The notes under the pieces were generated by a model that searched no databases, was not told the origin of the DNA, and worked only from the letters and a program-made list of their open reading frames with translations. Below are positions 1 through 12,415 of a DNA stretch of 64,000 nucleotides, piece by piece. The position numbers and the translations under genes are program-made. The stretch comes from Symsagittifera roscoffensis (Eukaryota; Xenacoelomorpha; Acoela; Convolutidae): NCBI RefSeq assembly GCF_963678635.1, contig NW_026971182.1:49596-113595 (forward strand), read 5' to 3'. The first letter of the stretch is position 1, and every line of letters starts with the position of its first letter.

Positions 1-3000
1 TGTATGGTCGATACAAAGTCTAACAAAAAGTGGAGTACAATGTGTGGTCGAAACGTAGTCGAACAAAAAGTCGAGTGCAATGTGTGGTCGAAACATCGTC
101 GAACAAAAAGTCGAGTGCAATGTGTGGTCGAAACATAAACGAACAAAAAGTCGAGTACAATGTGTGGTCGAAACATAGTCGAACACAAAGTGTTGGTCGA
201 AACATAGTCGAACAAAAAGCCGAGTAAAATGTGTGGTCGAAACATCGTCGAACAAAAAGTCGAGTACAAGGTGTGTTCAAAACTTAGTCGAACAAAATGT
301 CAAGTGCAATGTGTCGTCGAAACTTGAACGAACGAAAAGTCGAGTGCAATGTGTGGTCGAAACATAGTCGAACACAAAGTGTGGTCGAAACATAGTCGAA
401 CAAAAAGTTGAGTACAATGTATGGTCGATACAAAGTCGAACAAAAAGTGGAGTACAATGTGTGGTCGAAACGTAGTCGAACAAAAAGTTGAGTGCAAAGT
501 GTGGTCGAAACATCGTCGAACAAAAAGTCGAGTGTAATGTGTGGTCGAAACATAAACGAACAAAAAGTCGAGTACAATGTGTGGTCGAAACATAGTCGAA
601 CACAAAGTGTTGGTCGAAACATAATCGAACAAAAAGCCGAGTACAATGTGTGGTCAAAACATCGTCGAACAAAAAGCCGAGTACAATGTGTGTTCAAAAC
701 ATAGTCGAACACAAAGTTTTGGTCAAAACATAGTCGAACAAAAAGCCGAGTAAAATGTGTGGTCGAAACATCGCCGAACAAAATGTCAAGTGCAATGTGT
801 CGTCGAAACTTAAACGAACAAAAAGTCGAGTGCAATGTGTGGTCGAAACATAGTCGAACACAAAGTGTTGGTCGAAACATAATCGAACAAAAAGCCGAGT
901 ACAATGTGTGGTCAAAACATCGTCGAACAAAAAGCCGAGTACAATGTGTGTTCAAAACATAGTCGAACACAAAGTTTTGGTCAAAACATAGTCGAACAAA
1001 AAGCCGAGTAAAATGTGTGGTCGAAACATCGCCGAACAAAATGTCAAGTGCAATGTGTCGTCGAAACTTAAACGAACAAAAAGTCGAGTGCAATGTGTGG
1101 TCGAAACATAGTCGAACACAAAGTGTTGGTCGAAACATAGTCGAACAAAAAGCCGAGTAAAATGTGTGGTCGAAACATCGTCGAACAAAAAGTCGAGTAC
1201 AAGGTGTGTTCAAAACTTAGTCGAACAAAATGTCAAGTGCAATGTGTCGTCGAAACTTGAACGAACGAAAAGTCGAGTGCAATGTGTGGTCGAAACATAG
1301 TCGAACACAAAGTGTGGTCGAAACATAGTCGAACAAAAAGTTGAGTACAATGTATGGTCGATACAAAGTCGAACAAAAAGTGGAGTACAATGTGTGGTCG
1401 AAACGTAGTCGAACAAAAAGTTGAGTGCAAAGTGTGGTCGAAACATCGTCGAACAAAAAGTCGAGTGTAATGTGTGGTCGAAACATAAACGAACAAAAAG
1501 TCGAGTACAATGTGTGGTCGAAACATAGTCGAACACAAAGTGTTGGTCGAAACATAATCGAACAAAAAGCCGAGTACAATGTGTGGTCAAAACATCGTCG
1601 AACAAAAAGCCGAGTACAATGTGTGTTCAAAACATAGTCGAACACAAAGTTTTGGTCAAAACATAGTCGAACAAAAAGCCGAGTAAAATGTGTGGTCGAA
1701 ACATCGCCGAACAAAATGTCAAGTGCAATGTGTCGTCGAAACTTAAACGAACAAAAAGTCGAGTGCAATGTGTGGTCGAAACATAGTCGAACACAAAGTG
1801 TTGGTCGAAACATAATCGAACAAAAAGCCGAGTACAATGTGTGGTCAAAACATCGTCGAACAAAAAGCCGAGTACAATGTGTGTTCAAAACATAGTCGAA
1901 CACAAAGTTTTGGTCGAAACGTAGTCGAACAAAAAGTCGAGTGCAATGTGTGGTCGAAACATCGTCGAACAAAAAGTCGAGTGCAATGTGTGGTCGAAAC
2001 ATAAACGAACAAAAAGTCGAGTACAATGTGTGGTCGAAACATAGTCGAACACAAAGTGTTGGTCGAAACATAGTCGAACAAAAAGCCGAGTAAAATGTGT
2101 GGTCGAAACATCGTCGAACAAAAAGTCGAGTACAAGGTGTGTTCAAAACTTAGTCGAACAAAATGTCAAGTGCAATGTGTCGTCGAAACATAAACGAACG
2201 AAAAGTCGAGTGCAATGTGTGGTCGAAACATAGTCGAACACAAAGTGTGGTCGAAACATAGTCGAACAAAAAGTTGAGTACAATGTATGGTCGATACAAA
2301 GTCGAACAAAAAGTGGAGTAAAATGTGTGGTCGAAACGTAGTCGAACAAAAAGTTGAGTGCAAAGTGTGGTCGAAACATCGTCGAACAAAAAGTCGAGTG
2401 TAATGTGTGGTCGAAACATAAACGAACAAAAAGTCGAGTACAATGTGTGGTCGAAACATAGTCGAACACAAAGTGTTGGTCGAAACATAGTCGAACAAAA
2501 AGCCGAGTAAAATGTGTGGTCGAAACATCGTCGAACAAAAAGTCGAGTACAAGGTGTGTTCAAAACTTAGTCGAACAAAATGTCAAGTGCAATGTGTCGT
2601 CGAAACTTAAACGAACGAAAAGTCGAGTGCAATGTGTGGTCGAAACATAGTCGAACACAAAGTGTGGTCGAAACATAGTCGAACAAAAAGTTGAGTACAA
2701 TGTATGGTCGATACAAAGTCGAACAAAAAGTGGAGTACAATGTGTGGTCGAAACGTAGTCGAACAAAAAGTTGAGTGCAAAGTGTGGTCGAAACATCGTC
2801 GAACAAAAAGTCGAGTGTAATGTGTGGTCGAAACATAAACGAACAAAAAGTCGAGTACAATGTGTGGTCGAAACATAGTCGAACACAAAGTGTTGGTCGA
2901 AACATAGTCGAACAAAAAGCCGAGTAAAATGTGTGGTCGAAACATCGTCGAACAAAAAGTCGAGTACAAGGTGTGTTCAAAACTTAGTCGAACAAAATGT

Positions 3001-6000
3001 CAAGTGCAATGTGTCGTCGAAACTTAAACGAACGAAAAGTCGAGTGCAATGTGTGGTCGAAACATAGTCGAACACAAAGTGTGGTCGAAACATAGTCGAA
3101 CAAAAAGTTGAGTACAATGTATGGTCGATACAAAGTCGAACAAAAAGTGGAGTACAATGTGTGGTCGAAACGTAGTCGAACAAAAAGTTGAGTGCAAAGT
3201 GTGGTCGAAACATCGTCGAACAAAAAGTCGAGTGTAATGTGTGGTCGAAACATAAACGAACAAAAAGTCGAGTACAATGTGTGGTCGAAACATAGTCGAA
3301 CACAAAGTGTTGGTCGAAACATAGTCGAACAAAAAGCCGAGTAAAATGTGTGGTCGAAACATCGTCGAACAAAAAGTCGAGTACAAGGTGTGTTCAAAAC
3401 TTAGTCGAACAAAATGTCAAGTGCAATGTGTCGTCGAAACTTAAACGAACGAAAAGTCGAGTGCAATGTGTGGTCGAAACATAGTCGAACACAAAGTGTG
3501 GTCGAAACATAGTCGAACAAAAAGTTGAGTACAATGTATGGTCGATACAAAGTCGAACAAAAAGTGGAGTACAATGTGTGGTCGAAACGTAGTCGAACAA
3601 AAAGTTGAGTGCAAAGTGTGGTCGAAACATCGTCGAACAAAAAGTCGAGTGTAATGTGTGGTCGAAACATAAACGAACAAAAAGTCGAGTACAATGTGTG
3701 GTCGAAACATAGTCGAACACAAAGTGTTGGTCGAAACATAATCGAACAAAAAGCCGAGTACAATGTGTGGTCAAAACATCGTCGAACAAAAAGCCGAGTA
3801 CAATGTGTGTTCAAAACATAGTCGAACACAAAGTTTTGGTCAAAACATAGTCGAACAAAAAGCCGAGTAAAATGTGTGGTCGAAACATCGCCGAACAAAA
3901 TGTCAAGTGCAATGTGTCGTCGAAACTTAAACGAACAAAAAGTCGAGTGCAATGTGTGGTCGAAACATAGTCGAACACAAAGTGTTGTTCGAAACATAAT
4001 CGAACAAAAAGCCGAGTACAATGTGTGGTCAAAACATCGTCGAACAAAAAGCCGAGTACAATGTGTGTTCAAAACATAGTCGAACACAAAGTTTTGGTCA
4101 AAACATAGTCGAACAAAAAGCCGAGTAAAATGTGTGGTCGAAACATCGCCGAACAAAATGTCAAGTGCAATGTGTCGTCGAAACTTAAACGAACAAAAAG
4201 TCGAGTGCAATGTGTGGTCGAAACATAGTCGAACACAAAGTGTGGTCGAAACATAGTCGAACAAAAAGTTGAGTACAATGTATGGTCGATACAAAGTCTA
4301 ACAAAAAGTGGAGTACAATGTGTGGTCGAAACGTAGTCGAACAAAAAGTCGAGTGCAATGTGTGGTCGAAACATCGTCGAACAAAAAGTCGAGTGCAATG
4401 TGTGGTCGAAACATAAACGAACAAAAAGTCGAGTACAATGTGTGGTCGAAACAAAGTCGAACACAAAGTGTTGGTCGAAACATAGTCGAACAAAAAGCCG
4501 AGTAAAATGTGTGGTCGAAACATCGTCGAACAAAAAGTCGAGTACAAGGTGCGTTCAAAACTTAGTCGAACAAAATGTCAAGTGCAATGTGTCGTCGAAA
4601 CTTAAACGAACGAAAAGTCGAGTGCAATGTGTGGTCGAAACATAGTCGAACACAAAGTGTGGTCGAAACATAGTCGAACAAAAAGTTGAGTACAATGTAT
4701 GGTCGATACAAAGTCGAACAAAAAGTGGAGTACAATGTGTGGTCGAAACGTAGTCGAACAAAAAGTTGAGTGCAAAGTGTGGTCGAAACATCGTCGAACA
4801 AAAAGTCGAGTGTAATGTGTGGTCGAAACATAAACGAACAAAAAGTCGAGTACAATGTGTGGTCGAAACATAGTCGAACACAAAGTGTTGGTCGAAACAT
4901 AATCGAACAAAAAGCCGAGTACAATGTGTGGTCAAAACATCGTCGAACAAAAAGCCGAGTACAATGTGTGTTCAAAACATAGTCGAACACAAAGTTTTGG
5001 TCAAAACATAGTCGAACAAAAAGCCGAGTAAAATGTGTGGTCGAAACATCGCCGAACAAAATGTCAAGTGCAATGTGTCGTCGAAACTTAAACGAACAAA
5101 AAGTCGAGTGCAATGTGTGGTCGAAACATAGTCGAACACAAAGTGTTGGTCGAAACATAATCGAACAAAAAGCCGAGTACAATGTGTGGTCAAAACATCG
5201 TCGAACAAAAAGCCGAGTACAATGTGTGTTCAAAACATAGTCGAACACAAAGTGTTGGTCGAAACATAATCGAACAAAAAGCCGAGTACAATGTGTGGTC
5301 AAAACATCGTCGAACAAAAAGCCGAGTACAATGTGTGTTCAAAACATAGTCGAACACAAAGTTTTGGTCAAAACATAGTCGAACAAAAAGCCGAGTAAAA
5401 TGTGTGGTCGAAACATCGCCGAACAAAATGTCAAGTGCAATGTGTCGTCGAAACTTAAACGAACAAAAAGTCGAGTGCAATGTGTGGTCGAAACATAGTC
5501 GAACAAAAAGTGTGGTCGAAACATAGTCGAACAAAAAGTTGAGTACAATGTATGGTCGATACAAAGTCTAACAAAAAGTGGAGTACAATGTGTGGTCGAA
5601 ACGTAGTCGAACAAAAAGTCGAGTGCAATGTGTGGTCGAAACATCGTCGAACAAAAAGTCGAGTGCAATGTGTGGTCGAAACATAAACGAACAAAAAGTC
5701 GAGTACAATGTGTGGTCGAAACATAGTCGAACACAAAGTGTTGGTCGAAACATAGTCGAACAAAAAGCCGAGTAAAATGTGTGGTCGAAACATCGTCGAA
5801 CAAAAAGTCGAGTACAAGGTGTGTTCAAAACTTAGTCGAACAAAATGTCAAGTGCTATGTGTCGTTGAAACTTAAAAGAACGAAAAGTCGAGTGCAATGT
5901 GTGGTCGAAACATAGTCGAACACAAAGTGTGGTCGAAACATAGTCGAACAAAAAGTTGAGTACAATGTATGGTCGATACAAAGTCGAACAAAAAGTGGAG

Positions 6001-7380
6001 TACAATGTGTGGTCGAAACGTAGTCGAACAAAAAGTTGAGTGCAAAGTGTGGTCGAAACATCGTCGAACAAAAAGTCGAGTGTAATGTGTGGTCGAAACA
6101 TAAACGAACAAAAAGTCGAGTACAATGTGTGGTCGAAACATAGTCGAACACAAAGTGTTGGTCGAAACATAATCGAACAAAAAGCCGATCACAATGTGTG
6201 GTCAAAACATCGTCGAACAAAAAGCCGAGTACAATGTGTGTTCAAAACATAGTCGAACACAAAGTTTTGGTCAAAACATAGTCGAACAAAAAGTTGAGTA
6301 CAATGTGTGGTCGAAACATAGTCGAACACAAAGTGTGGTCGAAACATAGTCGAACAAAAAGTTGAGTACAATGTATGGTCGATACAAAGTCGAACAAAAA
6401 GTGGAGTACAATGTGTGGTCGAAACGTAGTCGAACAAAAAGTTGAGTGCAAAGTGTGGTCGAAACATCGTCGAACAAAAAGTCGAGTGTATTGTGTGGTC
6501 GAAACATAAACGAACAAAAAGTCGAGTACAATGTGTGGTCGAAACATAGTCGAACACAAAGTGTTGGTCGAAACATAATCGAACAAAAAGCCGAGTACAA
6601 TGTGTGGTCAAAACATCGTCGAACAAAAAGCCGAGTACAATGTGTGTTCAAAACATAGTCGAACACAAATTTTTGGTCAAAACATAGTCGAACAAAAAGC
6701 CGAGTAAAATGTGTGGTCGAAACATCGCCGAACAAAATGTCAAGTGCAATGTGTCGTCGAAACTTAAACGAACAAAAAGTCGAGTGCAATGTGTGGTCGA
6801 AACATAGTCGAACACAAAGTGTGGTCGAAACATAGTCGAACAAAAAGTTGAGTACAATGTATGGTCGATACAAAGTCTAACAAAAAGTGGAGTACAATGT
6901 GTGGTCGAAACGTAGTCGAACAAAAAGTCGAGTGCAATGTGTGGTCGAAACATCGTCGAACAAAAAGTCGAGTGCAATGTGTGGTCGAAACATAAACGAA
7001 CAAAAAGTCGAGTACAATGTGTGGTCGAAACATAGTCGAACACAAAGTGTTGGTCGAAACATAGTCGAACAAAAAGCCGAGTACAATGTGTGGTCAAAAC
7101 ATCGTGGAACAAAAAGTCGAGTACAATGTGTGGTCGAAACATAGTCGAACACAAAGTGTTGGTCGAAACATATTCGAACAAAAAGCAGAGTAAAATGTGT
7201 GGTCGAAACATTGCCGAACAAAATGTCAAGTGCAATGTGTCGTCGAAACTTAAACGAACAAAAAGTCGAGTGCAATGTGTGGTCGAAACATAGTCGAACA
7301 CAAAGTGTGGTCGAAACATAGTCGAACAAAAAGTTGAGTACAATGTATGGTCGATACAAAGTCTAACAAAAAGTGGAGTA
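1..7380 (+). repeat. Array zone A: 417-bp and 258-bp higher-order repeats
   Basis: Monomers are organised into HORs. A 417-bp unit is nine 40-bp monomers plus one 29-bp and one 28-bp monomer. A 258-bp unit is five 40-bp plus two 29-bp monomers. They combine into a 933-bp unit (417+258+258) seen twice in tandem at about 277-1,209 and 1,210-2,142. The opening segment, with the odd GTCTAAC box near 37, recurs near 4,279, 5,549 and 6,859. Diagnostic monomers have AATGTCAAGTGCAATG and end in GAAACTTA. Copies look nearly identical, implying recent homogenisation. Confidence 0.9.
2143..3810 (+). repeat. Four tandem copies of the 417-bp HOR
   Basis: Unit starts (arbitrary phase) lie at 2,143, 2,560, 2,977 and 3,394, exactly 417 bp apart, with very few differences between copies. 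The fourth copy switches at its end to the GCCGAGTACAATG / GTTCAAAACATA monomers that introduce a 258-bp unit at 3,811-4,068. This is the cleanest HOR run in the window. Confidence 0.9.
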
Positions 7381-10300
7381 CAATGTGTGGTCGAAACGTA
7401 GTCGAACAAAAAGTCGAGTGCAATGTGTGGTCAAAACATCGTGGAACAAAATGTCAAGTGCAATGTGTCGTCGAAACTTAAACGAACAAAAATTCGAGTG
7501 CAATGTGCGGTCGAAACATAGTCGAACACAAAGTGGAGTAAAATGTGTGGTCGAAACGTAGTCGAACAAAAAGTCGAGTGCAATGTGTGGTCGAAACATC
7601 GTCGAACAAAAAGTCGAGTACAATGTGTGGTCGAAACATAGTCGAACACAAAGTGTTGGTCGAAACATAGTCGAACAAAAAGCCGAGTACAATGTGTGGT
7701 CAAAACATCGTCGAACAAAAAGTCGAGTACAATATGTGGTCAAAACATAGTCGAACACAAAGTGTTGGTCAAAAAATAGTCGAACAAAAAGCCGAGTAAA
7801 ATGTGTGGTCGAAACATCGTCGAACAAAAAGTTGAGTACAAGGTGTGTTCAAAACATAATCGAACACAAAGTTTTGGTCGAAACATCGTCGACCAAAATG
7901 TCAAGTGCAATGTGTCGTAGAAATTTAAACGAACAAAAAGTCGAGTGCAATGTGTGGTCGAAACATAGTCGAACACAAAGTGTGGTCGAAACATAGTCGA
8001 ACAAAAAATTGAGTACAATGTATGGTCGATACAAAGTCGAACAAAAAGTGGAGGACAATGTGTGGTCGAAACGTAGTTGAACAAAAAGTCGAGTGCAAAG
8101 TGTGGTCGAAACATCGTCGAACAAAAAGTCGAGTGTAATGTGTGGTCGAAACATAAACGAACAAAAAGTCGAGTACAATGTATGGTCGAAACATAGTCGA
8201 ACACAAAGTGTACAAAAAAGCCGAGTACAATGTGTGGTCAAAACATCGTCGATCAAAAAGTCGAGTACAATGTGTGGTCGAAACATAGTCGAACACAAAG
8301 TGTTGGTCGAAACATAGTCGAACAAAAAGCCGAGTAAAATGTGTGGTCGAAACATCGTCAAACAAAAATTCGAGTACAAGGTGTGTTCAAAACATAGTCG
8401 AACACAAAGTTTTGGTCGAAACATAGTCGAACAAAAGGCCGAGTAAAGTGTGTGGTCGAAACATCGTCGAACAAAATGTCAAGTGCAATGTGTCGTCGAA
8501 ACTTAAACGAACAAAAAGTCGAGTGCAATGTGTGGTCGAAACATAGTCGAACACAAAGTGTGGTCGAAACATAGTCGAACAAAAAGTTGAGTACAATGTA
8601 TGGTCGATACAAAGTCGAACAAAAAGTGGAGTACAATGTGTGGTCGAAACGTAGTCGAACAAAAAGTCGAGTGCTATGTGTGGTCAAAACATCAACGAAC
8701 AAAAAGTCGAGTGCAATGTGTGGTCGAAACATAAACGAACAAACAGTCGAGTACAATGTGTGGTCGAAACATAGTCGAACACAAAGTATTGGTCGAAATA
8801 TAGTCGAACAAAAAGCCGAGTACAATGTGTGGTCGAAACATAGTCGAACACAAAGTGTGGTCAAATTATAGACGAACAAAAAGTTGAGGACAATATATGG
8901 TCGATACAAAGTCGAACAAAAAGTGGAGTACAATGTGTGGTCGAAACGTAGTCGAACAAAAAGTCGAGTGCAATGTGTGGTCGAAACATCAACGAACAAA
9001 AAGTTGAGTACAATGTGTGGTCGAAACATAGTCGATCAAAAAGTCGAGTACAATGTGTGGTCGAAACCTAGTCAAACAAAAAGTCGAGTGCAACGTGTGG
9101 TCGAAACATAGTCGAACAAAAAGTCCAGTACAATGTAGGGTCGAAACTTAGTCGAACAAAAAGTCGAGTACAATGTGTGGTCGAAACATAGTCGAACACA
9201 AAGTGTTGGTCGAAACATAGTCGAACAAAAAGCCGAGTACAATGTGTGGTCAAAACATCGTCGAACAAAAAGTCGAGTACAATGTGTGGTCGAAACATAG
9301 TCGAACACAAAGTGTTGGTCGAAACATAGTCGAACAAAAAGCCGAGTAAAATATGTGGTCGAAACATCGTCAAACAAAAATTCGAGTAGAAGGTGTGTTC
9401 AAAACATAGTCGAACACAAAGTTTTGGTCGAAACATAGTCAAACAAAAGGCCGAGTAAAGTGTGTGGTCGAAACATCGTCGAACAAAATGTCAAGTGCAA
9501 TGTGTCGTCGAAACTTAAACGAACAAAAAGTCGAGTGCAATGTGTGGTCGAAAAATAGTCGAACACAAAGTGTGGTCGAAACTTAGTCGAACAAAAAGTT
9601 GAGTACAATGTATGGTCGATACAAAGTCGAACAAAAAGTGGAGTACAATGTGTGGTCGAAACGTAGTCGAACAAAAAGTCGAGTGCAATGTGTGGTCGAA
9701 ACATAGTCGAACAAAAAGTCCAGTACAATGTAGGGTCGAAACTTAGTCGAACAAAAAGTCGAGTACAATGTGTGGTCGAAACATAGTCGAACACAAAGTG
9801 TTGGTCGAAACATAGTCGAACAAAAAGCCGAGTACAATGTGTGGTCAAAACATCGTCGAACAAAAAGTCGAGTACAATGTGTGGTCGAAACATAGTCGAA
9901 CACAAAGTGTTGGTCGAAACATAGTCGAACAAAAAGCCGAGTAAAATATGTGGTCGAAACATCGTCAAACAAAAATTCGAGTAGAAGGTGTGTTCAAAAC
10001 ATAGTCGAACACAAAGTTTTGGTCGAAACATAGTCGAACAAAAGGCCGAGTAAAGTGTGTGGTCGAAACATCGTCGAACAAAATGTCAAGTGCAATGTGT
10101 CGTCGAAACTTAAACGAATAAAAAGTCGAGTGCAATGTGTGGTCGAAAAATAGTCGAACAAAAAGTTGAGTACAATGTATGGTCGATACAAAGTCGAACA
10201 AAAAGTGGAGTACAATGTGTGGTCGAAACGTAGTCGAACAAAAAGTCGAGTGCAATGTGTGGTCGAAACATCAACGAACAAAAAGTCGAGTGCAATGTGT

Positions 10301-12415
10301 GGTCGAAACATAAACGAACAAAAAGTCGAGTACAAGGTGTGGTCGAAACATAGTCGAACACAAAGTGTTGGTCGAAATATAGTCGAACAAAAAGCCGAGT
10401 ACAATGTGTGGTCGAAACATAGTCGAACACAAAGTGTGGTCAATTTATAGACGAACAAAAAGTTGAGTACAATGTATGGTCGATACAAAGTCGAACAAAA
10501 GGTGGATACAATGTATGGTCGAAACGTAGTCGAACAAAAAGTCGAGTGCAATGTGTGGTCGAAACATCAACGAACAAAAAGTCGAGTACAATGTGTGGTC
10601 GAAACATATTCGATCAAAAAGTCGAGTACAATGTGTGGTCGAAACCTAGTCAAACAAAAAGTCGAGTGCAATGTATGGTCGAAACATAGTCAAACAAAAA
10701 GTCGAGTACAACGTGTGGTCGAAACATAGTCGAAAAAAAAGTCCAGTACAATGTAGGTTCGAAACTTAGTCGAACAAAAAGTCGAGTACAAGGTGTGGTC
10801 GAAACATAGTCGAACACAAAGTTTTGGTCGAAACAAAGTCGAACAAAAATCCGAGTAAAATGTGTGGTCGAAACATCGTCGAACAAAATGTCAAGTGCAA
10901 TGTGTCGTCGAAACATAAACGAACAAAAAGTCGAGTGCAATGTGTGGTCGAAACATAGTCGAACACAAAGTGTGGTAGAAACATAGTCGAACAAAAAGTC
11001 GAGTACAATGCATGGTCGATACAAAGTCGAACAAAAAGTTGAGTACAATGTGTGGTCGAACAAAAAGTCGAACAAAGAGTCGAGTGCAATGTGTGGTTGA
11101 AACATCGTCGAACAAAACGTCGAGTGCAATGGGTGGTCGAAACATAAACGAACAAAAAGTCCAGTGCAATTTGTGGTCGAAACATAGTCGAACACAAAGT
11201 TCTGGTCGAAACATAGTCGAACAAAAAGCCGAGTAAAATGTGTGGTCGAAACATCGTCGAACAAAATGTCAAGTGCAATGTGTCGTCGAAAATTAAACAA
11301 ACAAAAAGTCGAGAGCAATGTGTGGTCGAAACATAGTCGAACACAAAGTGTGGTCGAAACATAGTCGAACAAAAAGTTGAGTACAATGTATGGTCGATAC
11401 AAAGTCGAACAAAAAGTGGAGTACAATGTGTTGTCGAAACGTAGTCGAACAAAAAGTCGAGTGCAATGTGTGGTCGAAACATCGTCGAACAAAAAGTCGA
11501 GTGCAATGTGTGGTCGAAACATAAACGAACAAAAAGCCGAGTACAATGTGTGGTCGAAACATAGTCGAACACAAAGTGTGGTCAAATTATAGTCGCACAA
11601 AAAGTCGAGTACAATGTGTGGTCGAAACATAGTCGAACAAAAAGTCGAGTACAATGTGTGGTCGAAACCTAGTCAAACAAAAAGTCGAGTGCAATGTATG
11701 GTCGAATCATAGTCGAACAAAAAGTCGAGTACAATGTGTGGTCGAAACATAGTCGAACAAAAAGTCCAGTACAAGGTAGGGTCGAAACTTAGTCGAACAA
11801 AAAGTCGAGTACAAGGTGTGGTCGAAACATAGTCGAACACAAAGTTTTGGTCGAAACATAGTCGAACAAAAAACCGAGTAAAATGTGTGGTCGAAACATC
11901 GTCGAAAAAAATGTCAAGAGCAATATGTCGTCGAAACATAAACGAACAAAAAGTCGAGTGCAATGTGTGGTCGAAACATAGTCGAACACAAAGTGTGGTA
12001 GAAACATAGTCGAACAAAAAGTCGAGTACAATGTATGGTCGATACAAAGTCGAACAAAAAGTTGAGTACAATGTGTGGTCGAACAAAAAGTCGAACAAAG
12101 AGTCGAGTGCAATGTGTGGTTGAAACATCGTCGAACAAAACGTCGAGTGCAATGGGTGGTCGAAACATAAACGAACAAAAAGTCCAGTGCAATGTGTGGG
12201 CGAAACATAGTCGAACACAAAGTGTGATGGAAACATAGTCGAACAAAAAGTCGAGTACAAGGTATGGCCGATACAAAGTCGAACAAAAAGTCGAGTACAA
12301 TGTGTGGTCGAACAAAAAGTCGAACAAAGAGTCGAGTACAATGTGTGGTCGAAACATAGTCGAACACAAAGTGTTGGTCGAAACCTAGTCGAACAAAAAG
12401 CCGAGTAAAATGTGT
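7381..12415 (+). repeat. Array zone B: mixed HORs, compound boxes
   Basis: Longer and less regular HORs. Diagnostic monomers contain GTCCAGTACAATGTAGGGTC (near 9,122, 9,718, 10,741 and 11,763). A compound monomer near 11,058, 12,077 and 12,308 has two A-run boxes in succession followed by ACAAAGAGTCGAG. Direct duplications are visible at offsets of about 596 bp (9,118 and 9,714) and 1,023 bp (10,791 and 11,814). Confidence 0.85.

Noticed and set aside
98-137. CENP-B box or telomere repeat in the monomer
   Set aside because: TTCG and CGAC occur, but the spacing and the CGGG end of a CENP-B box are absent; the monomer resembles no telomeric repeat.
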